Assembly: GCA_010279815.1 (NCBI GenBank)
Contig: QEOQ01000640.1
Location: 660,117 to 724,116, forward strand
DNA length: 64,000 bases
Direction: 5' to 3'
Source of the DNA: Brachionus plicatilis
Taxonomy: Eukaryota > Rotifera > Eurotatoria > Ploima > Brachionidae
A model generated the notes under the pieces. It had not been told where the DNA came from, ran no database searches, and worked only from the letters and a program-made list of their open reading frames with translations. This document shows positions 37,524 to 61,882 of the stretch, in pieces. How positions within the stretch are numbered: the stretch's first letter is position 1; every line of letters starts with the position of its first letter. Position numbers and translations under genes: made by a program.

Positions 37524-38489
37524 ATGCAAAATTATCCTGGTCAAGCTGATGGTGAAAAAGTGTTGAACAACTATGCTCAAGAGTATTTAAATACAGTGAA
37601 AGAGAACAGAAGTCAATATGGAAATTTTGTTGATAACAACTTAACATATGATCCTTACAAGGAACAAAAATCAGTTTATAACGTTGTTTATGAAACTGAT
37701 GCCTACAACCCATGGGGAAAACCTGGTGGTGGAGCACCCAAGATTGATTCGACTGGCAATCTTAAGACAAAAATAGCTGGAACTTTAAAATGGAATTTGA
37801 GTAAATTAATTTTTTAAAATCTAAAAATTATTTTCAAAATTTAATTTTGACTAGATGGCGAAACTGAAGAAGATAGGTTAAAAAGATTAGCCAATTCTCA
37901 GAAAAATAACAATAATGCTCTCTTGTACAAGAAAAATTTTCAATCACCACAAAACACACCAAGGCTGGGTCAAAATGAAAACAGACAATCCACTACTTAT
38001 AATTACAATTACAGAGATCCATATATAAATTCCACTCTACCTGCTTTAAAAAAAAACTTACCTCCATTATCCAACACACAAAACCTAACTCCCAGGCAAG
38101 CCGAGCACCAAACTTCACAGGCTCAATCGCTTGAAATGACTAGAATTGAACAAGAAGCTCAACATAGAAACATGCAGAAAACTTTCAGACCCAATTTATT
38201 TCCTAAACAAGGAGATAATGATTTTAACCGCATCAGTAATAAACTATTTATTGATAACAAACCATCAACAGAGCATCCCAATAATCCTTATTGGTTTGGT
38301 CGAACGGGACCTGGTAATCAAATGTCAGAAAATCCAAGAAATTTAGGTTCTAATTCAGCACCACTTGAGAACTATCAGTATTATGATGTTAGAAAACGAA
38401 ATCTATTAGACGCATTGGAAAACAGAATTCCAAACAACTATCAATCATCATCTAATAATTTTGGTTCAAATTCTCAATATGTCAATTAG
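37524..38489 (+). CDS. Unknown protein with a PWGKPGGGAP motif
   Basis: Two exons, 37524-37800 and 37855-38489, with a 54-nt GTAAAT..ACTAG intron, give 303 residues. I do not recognise the family with confidence. The N-terminal third (MQNYPGQADGEKVLNNYAQE..) is well ordered in composition and holds YNPWGKPGGGAPKIDSTGNL at about residues 64-83. A short block of this kind is reminiscent of some centrosome/cilium-associated proteins, which is a weak memory-based hint only. The rest is rich in Asn, Gln, Ser, Pro and Tyr, with no coiled coil, signal peptide or membrane span, and is probably disordered. The gene structure (small intron, good junction phase, N + GETEEDRLKRLAN reading through the splice) supports a real gene. 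Its neighbours give no clue. Confidence 0.7.
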
Positions 38490-38896
38490 GACTGGATTTA
38501 AATTTAGAGCTACTTTCTTTTTTTGATTAAAGCTTTTTTTATATTCATGTAAAAATATTCGGCAATTTTGAATATTATGTATCTTATGTTTTAAAATACA
38601 AATCTTTAATTTTTAGATTTATTTGAAAGTAGATGCGGTTTATTCAAAATTTTCGATTAACTTTTTTTTAGTTCTAAAATGCTTTTTTTCTTAATAAAAA
38701 AAGAATGCTTTGGATATATTAAAATAAATAAATATTTCAAAAAAAAATTATTCAGTTCGGAAGAAAATATTCATAATATAATAATTAGGAAAAAACGATT
38801 TTAAAATTATTTAAAAATTAGCAAATTATTCTAATTTTGAATATTCTACTTGTTTTTTTTTCATCTAAAATATTTTTTTTTTTAATAAAATAATTT

Positions 38897-38955
38897 TAGG
38901 GATTTACCCCTAGGACTATCCCGAACGGCTTATCGCCTTCTTTTCAGTCCTCATG
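38897..38955 (-). repeat. Dispersed repeat tail, copy D
   Basis: The minus strand reads CATGAGGACTGAAAAGAAGG, then a TTCGGGATAGTCC core, then GGGGTAAATCCC, then TAAAATTATTTTATT. The order of blocks matches copies at 639-690 and 837-882. It is likely the 3' end of an unidentified retroposon. Confidence 0.45.
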
Positions 38956-40137
38956 TAATATAAAAATAGAAAATTTAAAAAAAGTAATTAGGATATTTAA
39001 AAAAATGATATATACAAAAAATTCTAAATTTTGTTTCTAAATAAAACTCGTATTGAAAAAGAACAAAAAAAAAAAAAACATTTAAATGTGATCCAAAAAA
39101 ACAATTATTTTTTATATTTTTTATTGTAGTATTGTCGCAATCAGATTTAAGAATTTGAAACAAGACTGGTACAAAGATTGGTAAAATGAAATATGTAGCG
39201 TTTAGGTAACTTAAATTCAAAGCGATCCAATAACTTTTATTATTGAGCTAACATTTGATTTTATTGTTCATTACTGTTTTGTTCATAAACTTTAAATTCA
39301 TAACTAATTATTTTATTTAGTTGTTTATCTGTGCTGAGCTAATGCTCCTTCAGAATAAAAATATTTAAAAAAAAAAAATAAAAATAAAAAAAGGATGAAT
39401 TAGTTAAAAAATATTAAATTAAATTTAATTTAATTTAATAGAGTTGGTTTATCTTTTTATACTATTTCAAACATTTAGCTTCTATGACTGAGCACCAAGA
39501 TCGATCATTCAACACACGTTCTTTGTTTTAGAAATCAATCAAAAGCTTAACCGCTGCAACCAATTTAGTACAGGCCAAGTGCGTGGATAATTAACTCTAT
39601 TTAGGAAATAAAATTAGTTAAAAGTGTTTAGAGATGCTAAACCTAAGCTTAAGAACACCATAATTTTTACTTTGGAAACAAATGTGGATAGATGACTAGC
39701 AAAACTTGATAATTATCTGGAACTAAAAAATATTTTCGAGAAAGAGATAAGATAACTGTGTAAAGATATCTAAAAAAGTCAATACCAAGTCAATCCAAAA
39801 AAATGAAAAATCAACGATTCTTTAAATAACCATTATAAAATCTTTGATATCGGCTTATTTAGACATTTACAAAATTGAAGTCCAAGTCCAAATTTAAAAA
39901 AAAAAATTTGACATTTAGACTTTACTGGACTTTTGAGCAATTCTGGTTCATAAATCCAGAAAACAGGAATAATTATTTGTGATCTATCGAATATTTTATC
40001 AAGATAATTTTATAGAATATTAAGATAATAGTATATTTTAATTATTAAATTTTTTTCTCACTAAATTGAAGATGTCAATCAAAAAAAATAAATCTAAATG
40101 TGAATATTAGTCGGTAAAAATATTTAATTTTTAAATC

Positions 40138-40180
40138 AGCCATACGTCATCTTTTTATCAAGAAAATATGTCGTATGGCT
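40138..40180. repeat. 13-bp inverted repeat beside the satellite
   Basis: AGCCATACGTCAT at 40138-40150 pairs with ATGTCGTATGGCT at 40168-40180, 12 of 13 positions. The words CGTATGGCT / TAGTATGGCT recur several times up to 40245, right at the edge of the GC-rich satellite. Confidence 0.6.
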
Positions 40181-40240
40181 AAATATGGTTAGCTATGCCG
40201 TATAGTATGGCTTTCTAAACGATATTCGACCCGTATAGTA

Positions 40241-40408
40241 TGGCTGGTTCGGTTCGGTTCGGTACGGTTCGGCCGCTGGTTCGGTACGGTTCGGCCGCTG
40301 GTTCGGCTGGTTCGGTACGGTTCGGCGGCTGGTTCGGCTGGTTCGGTTCGGCCGCTTGTTCGGTTCGGTTCGGCTGATGGTTCGGTTCGGCTGGTTCGGT
40401 TCGGTTGA
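40241..40408. repeat. GC-rich (GGTTC)n minisatellite
   Basis: About 170 bp built from GGTTC pentamers with interspersed GGTAC, GGCCGCT and GGCTG variants. It stands out in this A/T-rich DNA. Because the unit is 5 bp and contains no stop word, all three minus-strand frames stay open and give Asn-Arg-Thr-Glu-Pro type repeats; I treat those frames as by-products and not genes. Confidence 0.85.
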
Positions 40409-41868
40409 TGCATGGTTGAGTATAAAAATCTGTATGTACAATTTTCATTGAAATTAATTTTGGTAAAAAGTCGATAGAAATTTCGTAATTCTTACTTGTT
40501 GTTAGTCGACTGAAAACATAAGTTCTTATTTTTCGCTAAAGAAAGAATAAAGCTAGATCATATTTTTTTCTTTTTAAAAAAAATTACTTTTGAATCTAAC
40601 TTATTATTATTTTTAGATTCTTTTTCCAATTTAAACTACATTTCTGTAATAATTCATGTTTTTGATGATTTACCATATATTTAAAAAAAATATTCAACCT
40701 CACTTCCATATAATGATAATTGATAAGTAATGTCTCTTTTAAATGGCCTTTCTTTATATTCACTGATACAATTTATCCGAATTTCTCTTTCTTTGTTCTA
40801 ATTTAAGTCATTATATGAAAGAAAATATTATCTAAAATGGTTGATATACCAGGATCAAAGTTAACCATTTGGTTTTATAATTGAAAAATTCTAAAATGCA
40901 AACATCTGATAATCAATAGTACAAGTATTTTTTACATAAACATCTTTAATTCATTGATACTCTATTATTGCAGACCATTTAGGAACATGATTTTCAAGAT
41001 TTTTAAATTTAAGTTTGAGTAAAAATAATGATCTGCTCTCATTTTATTTGATTTTTTCCAGAAACAAAAATTGCAGGTTGGTTTTATCCTTGAAAAAAAA
41101 TCAGCTTGAAGTTTCGTGAAATCCTCAGGTCTTTCAATTGTTTTTAATGAAAATGAAAAAGAGATCAATAGTTTTCGTCTGTGAGCTAACAGAAATGAAA
41201 GCTTTTTTCGAATTCGTTCCCTCATAATTTATTATAAAATTTTTTCTTAAAGAAAAATTTAAAAGAAAGAAGTGTTAAGTTTTTTTAGTGGATTATTATA
41301 TTATCATATCAATATTGTATCTACATGAAACTTAAGCAGTATTTAGACCCTGTAATTGTAATTGATTTTCTGTCTCTTCTACAGAATATTTTTTTAGTTT
41401 GATGCAAAATTAATTGCAAAATAAAAAATTAAAAACAATTAATTAATTTTTTTTCCTTAAAATTTTGATATCGACACTCAGCATAAAAATATAATTTACT
41501 TATAAAAATTTACAATCAAAAAACTTCCTATAAATATTAAAAAATAAAAGTCGGTTCAAAAATTTAATAATTCGATATTCAAAAGATCAAAGAATTATAA
41601 CAATTTTTTCAAACCTTTATGATTTATTCTTACATATCTTCTATTTTTGAGTAAATTGTGCTCCTAAACTACTAATTTTAAAACTATTCAACCTTTGATG
41701 TCCTTTCAAAATTTCATTAAAACTAAAAAATCTTTATTTTAAATAATTTTGGTTTTTTAAATGGAGATTGTGGGTCTGCTAAAAAATGCAGATAAAAAGC
41801 AAAATAAGCTAACCAAGCTACAAGTCGTATTCTTCGTATGATGTATCCGGAAAGCAAATCAGAAGGTT

Positions 41869-41913
41869 AATTTAGTCAACGTCGAACCTCAAGTTGGTCC
41901 AAATGATTGCGGT
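41869..41913 (+). pseudogene. Possible Ulp1/C48 protease-like relic
   Basis: A 15-codon stretch reads NLVNVEPQVGPNDCG. The Q..(N)DCG pattern is that of the Gln oxyanion-hole and catalytic Cys block in Ulp1-type (C48) cysteine proteases, often found inside DNA transposons. Upstream the frame is lost, and after DCG the sequence becomes a simple AAATGCG repeat. The match is short, so confidence is low. Confidence 0.3.
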
Positions 41914-41993
41914 AAAAAATGCGAAAAAAATGCGTAAAAATGCTAAAAAGTGCGAAATTATATTATATTATTTGTAAAAAGATTTTTTTAAAT

Positions 41994-42360
41994 TTACAAT
42001 AAATTAAATTTAAGATAAAAATTTTTTAAAATAAAAAAAAGTTTAAAATCACTGTCACAGTCTACCGCCAAAGGTATGATATCATCATCAATTTCTTTTT
42101 CTTCATTCTCTATCTGATGGTCTGGAAAATTAAAATAGAAAAAGTTATTTTTTCTAATAGTGTCCTCATTCATATTCAGAAGTTTTTCGTCCAAAATTAT
42201 TTTTTATTTAGATAAGGCTCTCTCTGAGCCACACGAATTTGAAGGGACAATCAAATACCACTTAACTTCATAATTGAAAATAGGGAGTCTCGATTTAATA
42301 CCTTTCCACCACTGTTTTAAATAAAAATTAATTGGCTTTTGTTGTTTACCAATTCGGAGC
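41994..42360 (-). pseudogene. hAT transposase C-terminal relic
   Basis: The minus-strand frame from about 42360 reads GKQQKPINFYLKQWWKG, SRLPIFNYEVKWYLIVPSNS, CGSERALSK, then a TAA. It continues in the same frame (KIILDEKLLNMNEDTIRKNN..) to 41994. This is the dimerisation region of hAT-family transposases (W-W..LP.L....L.IP...SER.FS, followed by a short conserved tail). One in-frame stop and a broken upstream frame show that it is dead. Known family role: cut-and-paste DNA transposition. Confidence 0.7.
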
Positions 42361-43047
42361 AAATTTCTAAATAAATCTTCTACTCATCCCTTAATTCTAA
42401 TTTTATATCAAGTTGAGTGCCATCGATCAAATACTTTTCAACATCGAACTCTTTATTTTAATTTTGATAAAAATAGCTGACCCGCGATCATTCCCAGAGG
42501 AAAAAAGAGAGGATGTTCCAAATAATTGCAAAAGAAGGAAACAATACAGTTCACCCGTTTTCTTGTTTTATGACATATCATTAAACTCGAATTTTTTAGT
42601 TTTTACTAACGCGTTAACAAAATGTAAATTTAAAAAATTTAAATCTTAAAATTACATTACTTTTTGGTACTTACATAAAATAATGACATGAAGTTTCAAA
42701 TTTTTTAGATCTTTAATGTAAAAATAATTTCTTACTCACTCAATGAATAACAAAATGACTAAATAAAAGTAAATAAAGTTAAGAGCACTTGAATTCAACC
42801 TAAGTTTATAATTAGCTGTTTTTTTTTCAATTCTAGTTCTAGATTATTCACAAGGATAATGCTAGACATCTAAAGCAATCATTTTATTTTATCTTTTAAA
42901 TTGCAAAATAATTGCGAATTTTTAAATTTTAAAAATTCATCATAAACAACAAAATTCACCTATAAAAACTACTTGATTATTCAATAAAATTTTTTTTACA
43001 AAGCTTTTTTTTATTTGAGATTCCGTTAGATTCTCTGAATTACTAAA

Positions 43048-44394
43048 ATGAGAGAGTGCTTATCTATTCATGTTGGCCAAGCTGGTGCTCAGATTGGAAA
43101 TGCGTGCTGGGAATTGTTTTGTCTAGAGCATGGCATACAATCCGACGGAATGATACCATCTGAGCAAAAAACCGAATCAGACGCATCATTTAGCGCATTT
43201 TTCTCTGAGACTGCATCAGGAAAGTACGTACCAAGGACTCTGTTCATAGACTTGGAACCAACAGTGATAGACGAAATTCGAACAGGCCAATATCGTCAAC
43301 TTTTTCACCCAGATCAATTGATAAGTGGAAAAGAGGACGCTGCCAACAATTTTGCAAGAGGACATTACACTGTCGGAAAAGAGTTTATAGAACCAGTTTT
43401 GGACAGGATTAGAAAATTAGTTGACCAGTGCTCGGGACTACAAGGATTTTTGATATTCAACAGTTTTGGCGGTGGAACTGGTTCAGGATTCTCGTCTCTC
43501 TTGATGGAAAAACTCAGTGCCGAGTATAGTAAAAAAAGTAAGCTACAATTTGCCGTGTATCCTGCACCGAGAATTTCTAGTGCAGCTGTTGAGCCCTATA
43601 ATTCAATTTTGACTACACATAGCACTTTGGAGCATGCGGATTGTGTTTTCATGGTTGATAATGAAGCTATGTATGAAATTTGTTCAAGAAATTTAGGGGT
43701 TGACCGACCAACGTTTACCAATATAAACCGTTTGATAGCTCAAGTTTTTAGTTCTTTAACTGCTTCATTAAGATTTGGTGGATCACTTAATGTTGATTTA
43801 GTCGAATTTCAGACTAATTTGGTTCCTTTTCCGCGCATACACTTTCCCATTGCCAGCTATGCACCCATAATTTCTGCTGATAAAGCCTTCCACGAAAGTC
43901 ACTCAGTTGCGGACATAACAAAAGCAGTTTTTGAGCCAGCAAATCAAATGGTCAAATGCGATCCAAGAAATGGAAAATACATGGCTTGTTGCTTATTGTA
44001 TCGTGGCGACATTGCTTGCAAAGATATATCAGCTACAATAGCGACTATGAAAACTAGGCAGACTATCAGGTTTGTTGATTGGTCTCCAACTGGATTTAAA
44101 GTTGGGCTAAATTATCAACCTGCCACAACAGTAACTGGAAGTGACATGGCGAAGGTTCCCAGAGCAGCATGTATGTTGAGCAATAGTACTGTAATTAGAG
44201 ATGCTTGGTCAAGACTGGACTATAAATTTGATTTGTTGTATGCTAAACGAGCGTTTGTTCATTGGTATGTGGGCGAGGGAATGGAAGAAAGTGAGTTTGG
44301 TGAAGCGAGAGAAGATTTGGCTCAGTTAGAAAAAGATTACGAAGAAATTGATTGTGAAGTCGAAGATGTGGAGAACAATAATGAAGAATATTGA
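43048..44394 (+). CDS. Alpha-tubulin, intronless and divergent
   Basis: A single exon encodes 448 residues, of normal length. It forms the alpha half of the tubulin dimer in microtubules. Seen: the start MREC (autoregulatory motif), the GTP-binding loop GGGTGSGF, the [13 protein letters not shown] block, [10 protein letters not shown] with the Glu that triggers beta-tubulin GTP hydrolysis, and a C-terminal EEY end suitable for detyrosination. It is clearly less conserved than canonical animal alpha-tubulins: position 40 is Gln and Lys is at 41 ([10 protein letters not shown]), and the tail is short (VENNNEEY). Lack of introns, where neighbours have many, suggests a retrocopy or a tissue-restricted paralogue. 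The open frame is intact and all core motifs remain, so it is probably functional. Confidence 0.95.
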   Translation: MRECLSIHVGQAGAQIGNACWELFCLEHGIQSDGMIPSEQKTESDASFSAFFSETASGKYVPRTLFIDLEPTVIDEIRTGQYRQLFHPDQLISGKEDAANNFARGHYTVGKEFIEPVLDRIRKLVDQCSGLQGFLIFNSFGGGTGSGFSSLLMEKLSAEYSKKSKLQFAVYPAPRISSAAVEPYNSILTTHSTLEHADCVFMVDNEAMYEICSRNLGVDRPTFTNINRLIAQVFSSLTASLRFGGSLNVDLVEFQTNLVPFPRIHFPIASYAPIISADKAFHESHSVADITKAVFEPANQMVKCDPRNGKYMACCLLYRGDIACKDISATIATMKTRQTIRFVDWSPTGFKVGLNYQPATTVTGSDMAKVPRAACMLSNSTVIRDAWSRLDYKFDLLYAKRAFVHWYVGEGMEESEFGEAREDLAQLEKDYEEIDCEVEDVENNNEEY

Positions 44395-45530
44395 AATTAT
44401 TTTTAATGTAGAAAAATTAATTCTGATGAAATAATTAAAATTGCTAAATTTTAATTCCAAAAGTTTTGTATCTTTAAATTTTTGATATTAAGAAAATTTT
44501 GTTTTAAAAAATTTTTTATATTAAATCGATGAATTTATTTTCGATAAAATGAGGAAAATTAATTATTGATAAATTTCAAATCTAAGAAAAAATTTCAATT
44601 AGATCTAATAGAAAAATTAACTTCTTCTATTTCATAAACATTTTATTTTTAATCCTAATATATATTTTATTTTTTGTCAAATTATTTGCAGAGGCTATAT
44701 TAAGTCATAAAGTTTAGTGAAGTTGAGTAAAAAATCAGCATAATTCAAAAATATGATAAATTCTTTTTAAAAATTAAGATTGTGAGTTAATTCAAGAGAA
44801 CAAAAACATGTTCATAAACAGGAGTAAAAAAGTTTTTGATCATTTTTATATTTTTTTTAAGTTCTCAAATTTATGAGCAAATCAAACAATTAAAACACAC
44901 GTTTAAGGATATAGAGAATTAATGTGGAGACGAATTTTTTTAATGAAATAACTAAGAATGTCTTTGCATAAAAATGGAGTCTTAAAAATAAAAACTTTAT
45001 CTATCTTTAAATAGGGAACTTACATATCTTTAATCGGTCTATTTTAGATTATTCTTTTCCCTGTCGTAATTCATTCTTAGAAACTAATACTAATACAAAA
45101 AGAATGCAAGTCATTTAGGATTCAGAAGCTAGGTCTATTCTAAAACTAAAATATGATACTCCTTCCTACTAACATTATACATCACGAGCCCTTTAAAAAT
45201 AAACTTAAATTACTAATAATAATTTTTTTAAAGTGATAGACATGCTAAGACAGAGCTCATTCATTCTGTTTCAATAGTTATCAGATAATTGAAAGAATAC
45301 AAAACAGCTTTATAAATTTCTACGTCTAATTATTATTATTATTATTTATTTCATAAAATTACGTCTGTCCTGGCGATGTTTAAAAAAAAGATAAAATATA
45401 AAAATCAAAAGTTTTTAATAATGACATTTGTCAAGTATGGTAGCCAAGTCTTACTGGGTGCCCTGTTTTTTTTTTATTGAATATTTGGCAATCATTTTGT
45501 TCGAAAACTCCAAAAATAGTCACCAAGTTT

Positions 45531-46033
45531 GGCATCTTGAAGTTGATCAATTCAAAATATCATTTCAATTCAAAGAGTTTATCTTTAGATATTAAAATTA
45601 ATCTTCAAATTTATTTAAATAATGTTAATGTAACATGCTTTAGATGTTATGTAGATTCAAAAAATTAAATAATTAAAATAAATATTTTCTAAATCCATTG
45701 AAAGAATCGATTTTTAAATCTAAATTTTTATAAATTGATTTTTTGTAGAATTTATTTTGGAATTTTTTATTTCAAAAGTATTTGTAATTAGCACTCAAAA
45801 TTAAAATACAATTTCAAAATTAATTTCAAATATTAAAATTCCAAATAAGTAATAAAATGAAAAGATCGATCTTTTCTACAAATATTTTTGGAATAGATTT
45901 TTTAAATTTTTTATTTTTTAAATCTACACAACATAAAAATTTTTCAATTAATTCAAAGATTAATTTTAATATCAAATGGTAAACTCTTTGAATTGAAATG
46001 ATATATTGAATTAATCATTAACTTCAAGATGCC
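45531..46033. mobile_element. MITE with long terminal inverted repeats
   Basis: The left arm starts GGCATCTTGAAGTT (45531) and the right arm ends with its reverse complement at 46033. About 75 bases match closely (ATATCATTTCAATTCAAAG, then GAGTTTA, then GATATTAAAATTAATCT). Weaker matching (GTTATGTAGATT versus GTTGTGTAGATT) continues inward. The centre has no transposase. The element is a hairpin-like non-autonomous DNA transposon. Confidence 0.75.
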
Positions 46034-46461
46034 TCCAGTTTCCCGGAATATTTTTAAGTCACCCCTTTACCTCCGCCGGTTAATTGTGTGAGGTCCAAAG
46101 GCGTATCCTAAAATATCCTAATATCCTAAAATCCTGAAAATATTCTCATATATACTTTAACATGTGCTGAATCGAATATTGGAAATAGGTTAGACCCTAA
46201 AGCTATACTAAGGACCTTTAAAATCATTTTTGTCGAATTACTAATTCGAGACTTTTTCACCTCATTAGACGTAATCAAACTTTTCTTTTCTACATCTAAT
46301 ATTCTTTCTTACCAGTACTGACCAAATCTTTAAACCTTAAAAACATGTCTTGTATACATGTCAGGTCAAAGACATGTATTAACAATTTTTTTTACTTCAA
46401 GAAAAATTAGGAAATTTTTTGTTAAAACTTTTTTTCTATTTAGTAAATTTCGGTGGAAAAA

Positions 46462-46822
46462 GTGTTTGACGCATAAACAAAAAAACTTAAAATTTGCTAT
46501 TAAATTTTAATTAATAAACCATAAAGGTTCAAATGAAAATTAGTCTCGCTTAATAAAAAAATTAGTATTTAATTCTAATTTTTGGTGGCATTGTGAATTG
46601 TAAAAATTATCAAATTTTAATAAAAATTTTTTTAATAAAATATTAAATGAAAATTTAAATGTTATACAATTAGTACATATCGTTAAAAACCTAATTATTA
46701 TGCAAAATGTTTAAATATGTGCGGTAAAAACTAGAAAATAAAATAATTTTTACTTTATTTACTCTTTGCTATATTTTTAAATTTTATGCTATATTTTTTT
46801 CTTTTTTTTATGCGTCAAACAC
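46462..46822. mobile_element. TIR element with GTGTTTGACGCATAAA ends
   Basis: GTGTTTGACGCATAAA at 46462-46477 is matched exactly in reverse at 46807-46822; both are followed inward by A-rich runs. The interior is A/T-rich and non-coding. It is a likely MITE of about 360 bp. Confidence 0.65.
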
Positions 46823-47250
46823 CCTCTTCCAATTTTGATTTTATTTAATTTAAATATTTATATAAAATGAGTTTTGAAATAACGCGATAATTTCAACTAA
46901 TCTCCAATCTCTGGTACAAAACAAAGGAATAATTTAAATTGATTCAATTGTGAAACAAGATATTAAAAGAAGATCAATTTTTTTAGCTTATTTTGTTTTT
47001 TGAATTTATGAGTAAAATTGATTTTAATTTAGATTTTTTTTAATATTCTCATCAAATAATGCATGTTGTTCTGTTCGGAAAAAATCAAATTCCAACCTAA
47101 AGTATTCACTTGATCTTAAAGCGACGACTTTTTATTTCTTTAAGAACAGAACGGCAAATTGAAGTTTGAGATCAAGATCATAGGATCAAAATATAAATTG
47201 TAATATTATATTTAATAATAGAGAAAAAATTAATTATTTCCAAATCAAAC

Positions 47251-47271
47251 ACTTGACATGTCATGTCAAGT
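47251..47271. repeat. Perfect palindrome, 10-bp arms
   Basis: ACTTGACATG, a single T, then CATGTCAAGT. Related words (GACATGT) recur at about 46350-46378 and 47656-47670, so it may belong to a scattered small repeat. Confidence 0.6.
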
Positions 47272-47362
47272 TTATTTTCATATTTAAAATTTTAAAATGT
47301 CCTTTTTTTATTGAACTTTAATATTTTTAAAATCATTTAATATTTTTAAAATCATAAAATCA

Positions 47363-47393
47363 GTGCCATGGGATCTAAGGATACCCATGGCAC
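47363..47393. repeat. Perfect GC-richer hairpin
   Basis: GTGCCATGGG at 47363-47372 and its exact reverse complement CCCATGGCAC at 47384-47393 flank an 11-nt loop. It is isolated in A/T-rich DNA. Its function is unknown. Confidence 0.6.
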
Positions 47394-48709
47394 ACAGTTC
47401 AAATTACTACTACTATTTTAAATGGTTTTGATGAAAACCTACTTTTAAAGACAAAAAAATTTAATCTTTTAAAATTTACAATTTATTTAAGTGGAAAAAT
47501 GAAATTGATTTTATTTTTTGTTTGAATGAATGGACATAAAAGTTATAAATTTGAATTTTCAAATTAACTTAACCTGAATTATTTAAATTATTGATTGTTT
47601 TTGTTAAACAAATTAAATATCAATCATTTTGATGTTAATTTTGTTAAGACCCATGTCTTGACATGTTTTACTTATTATTTAATCTTGAATTAACTGCAGC
47701 TGAAGCACATGTTCAAGCTACTATTTGAGCCACTACATCATTGTTATAATTTCGGATTCCATTTAATAAACTATTAACTAAATTAAATTGTTTTGTTTGA
47801 AATTAAATTATTTCTTGGCTTAAATCCCTAAAGTCCAAACTCAAGACTTTACAATTTGATAATGAACCATTTTTAAACATAACATTTCTATTAATGTTTA
47901 GTATTTATTTCTTAAAAAATATCAAAATCATTAGATTAATTAGGTTTTAAAATTTTAAATGATCGTTTTGATCTCAAAATTTGATCTAAAACTTGCATTT
48001 GCTAACAGAACTTGATTGTAAAAAAAATGTTGTGAAAAAATAAATATATTGAAAATAATCCAAAAATTTCAAAAATAATTCCCTCAATTTATTCTAACTG
48101 CTTTTGGAAAAATAAAATTTTTTTAATTAGCTAAATTCTTTTATTAATTATTAGAAAATTTTGTTTAATTTTTGTTCTAACCAAGTTTTCTGACTATAAA
48201 ATAAAGAAAATAAAAACTGCTGTTTCGAGTGCCAATCATAAAAAAAAAAAACGTGCACGAAATCTATTTAAGCAACATGAATTGCACCCAATTCACACAA
48301 ATAAAAACATATCCGTAAACGCATAAGGCTTTAAGATAAACATAATAAATTTGTTCAATATTCATCAATTTATTTATATTGAATAAAACGACTGCAAAAA
48401 ACTGAACTCAGTTTAAATTAATTTTTTTATATTATGTAATACATTTTATAAAATATTCATATATTTATCGATTTTTGCATTTCGTCTTGATACACCAGAT
48501 CGAAATGCTTAATACAGCCCAACAGCAGCAACAGCTACAAAAAAATGAAAAAAAAAAATAAATAAATAAATTATGCCATAGATGAAAATCTTGACATAGA
48601 GTAAAATTTGTCAATTGGCCCTTTGATCAAAACTTCCTTTTCAGAAACAAAATTAAATTTTAGATTCAAAAAAAAAGCAGCAACAAAAAATCTCCTAAAT
48701 TCAATTTAA

Positions 48710-61620
<12,911 letters not shown>

Positions 61621-61704
61621 AATTTTTTATTTTAGATATTTTTTTAATTTAGTATTTTTTATTAAACCGATTAAAACTTGAGACTAAATTGAATGTTTGC
61701 TTTT

Positions 61705-61710
61705 AATAAA
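61705..61710 (+). terminator. NF1: Poly(A) signal of NF1
   Basis: AATAAA lies about 85 nt after the NF1 stop codon and before the LINE relic. It is the first canonical signal downstream. Confidence 0.55.
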
Positions 61711-61882
61711 TTTTTAAAAAATGCGTAATGTTCTAGTCGTAAAGTCTATTTTTTTTTAAGTAGATGTTTTATTTGAATAATAATAATAATAATAATGAAA
61801 AATTTGAATTTTAGTCTACATTCTTAATTATTTGATTTAAAAAATATTAATTCAAAATAACCTCAAGTGGGACTCTTAAGTT

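Larger units (their letters stand above)
38490..43047. other. Repeat-rich intergenic region
   Basis: This 4.5-kb spacer before alpha-tubulin holds a dispersed repeat tail (38897-38955), a decayed-ORF patch near 39473-39780 and an inverted repeat (40138-40180). It also holds a GC-rich satellite (40241-40408), a possible Ulp1-like protease relic (41869-41913) and a hAT transposase relic (41994-42360). An 86-codon frame at 40965-41225 (minus) has fairly protein-like composition but no recognised motif. No intact gene is seen. Confidence 0.55.

Noticed and set aside
40189..40448. Three overlapping minus-strand frames of Asn-Arg-Thr-Glu-Pro repeats
   Set aside because: All three frames are open because of a 5-bp repeat without stop words; this is a satellite, not a protein.
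40965..41225. 86-codon minus-strand frame with mixed composition
   Set aside because: It has some protein-like look (PEDFTKLQADFFSRIKP) but no recognised domain, no splice partners and repeats around it; not enough to call a gene.
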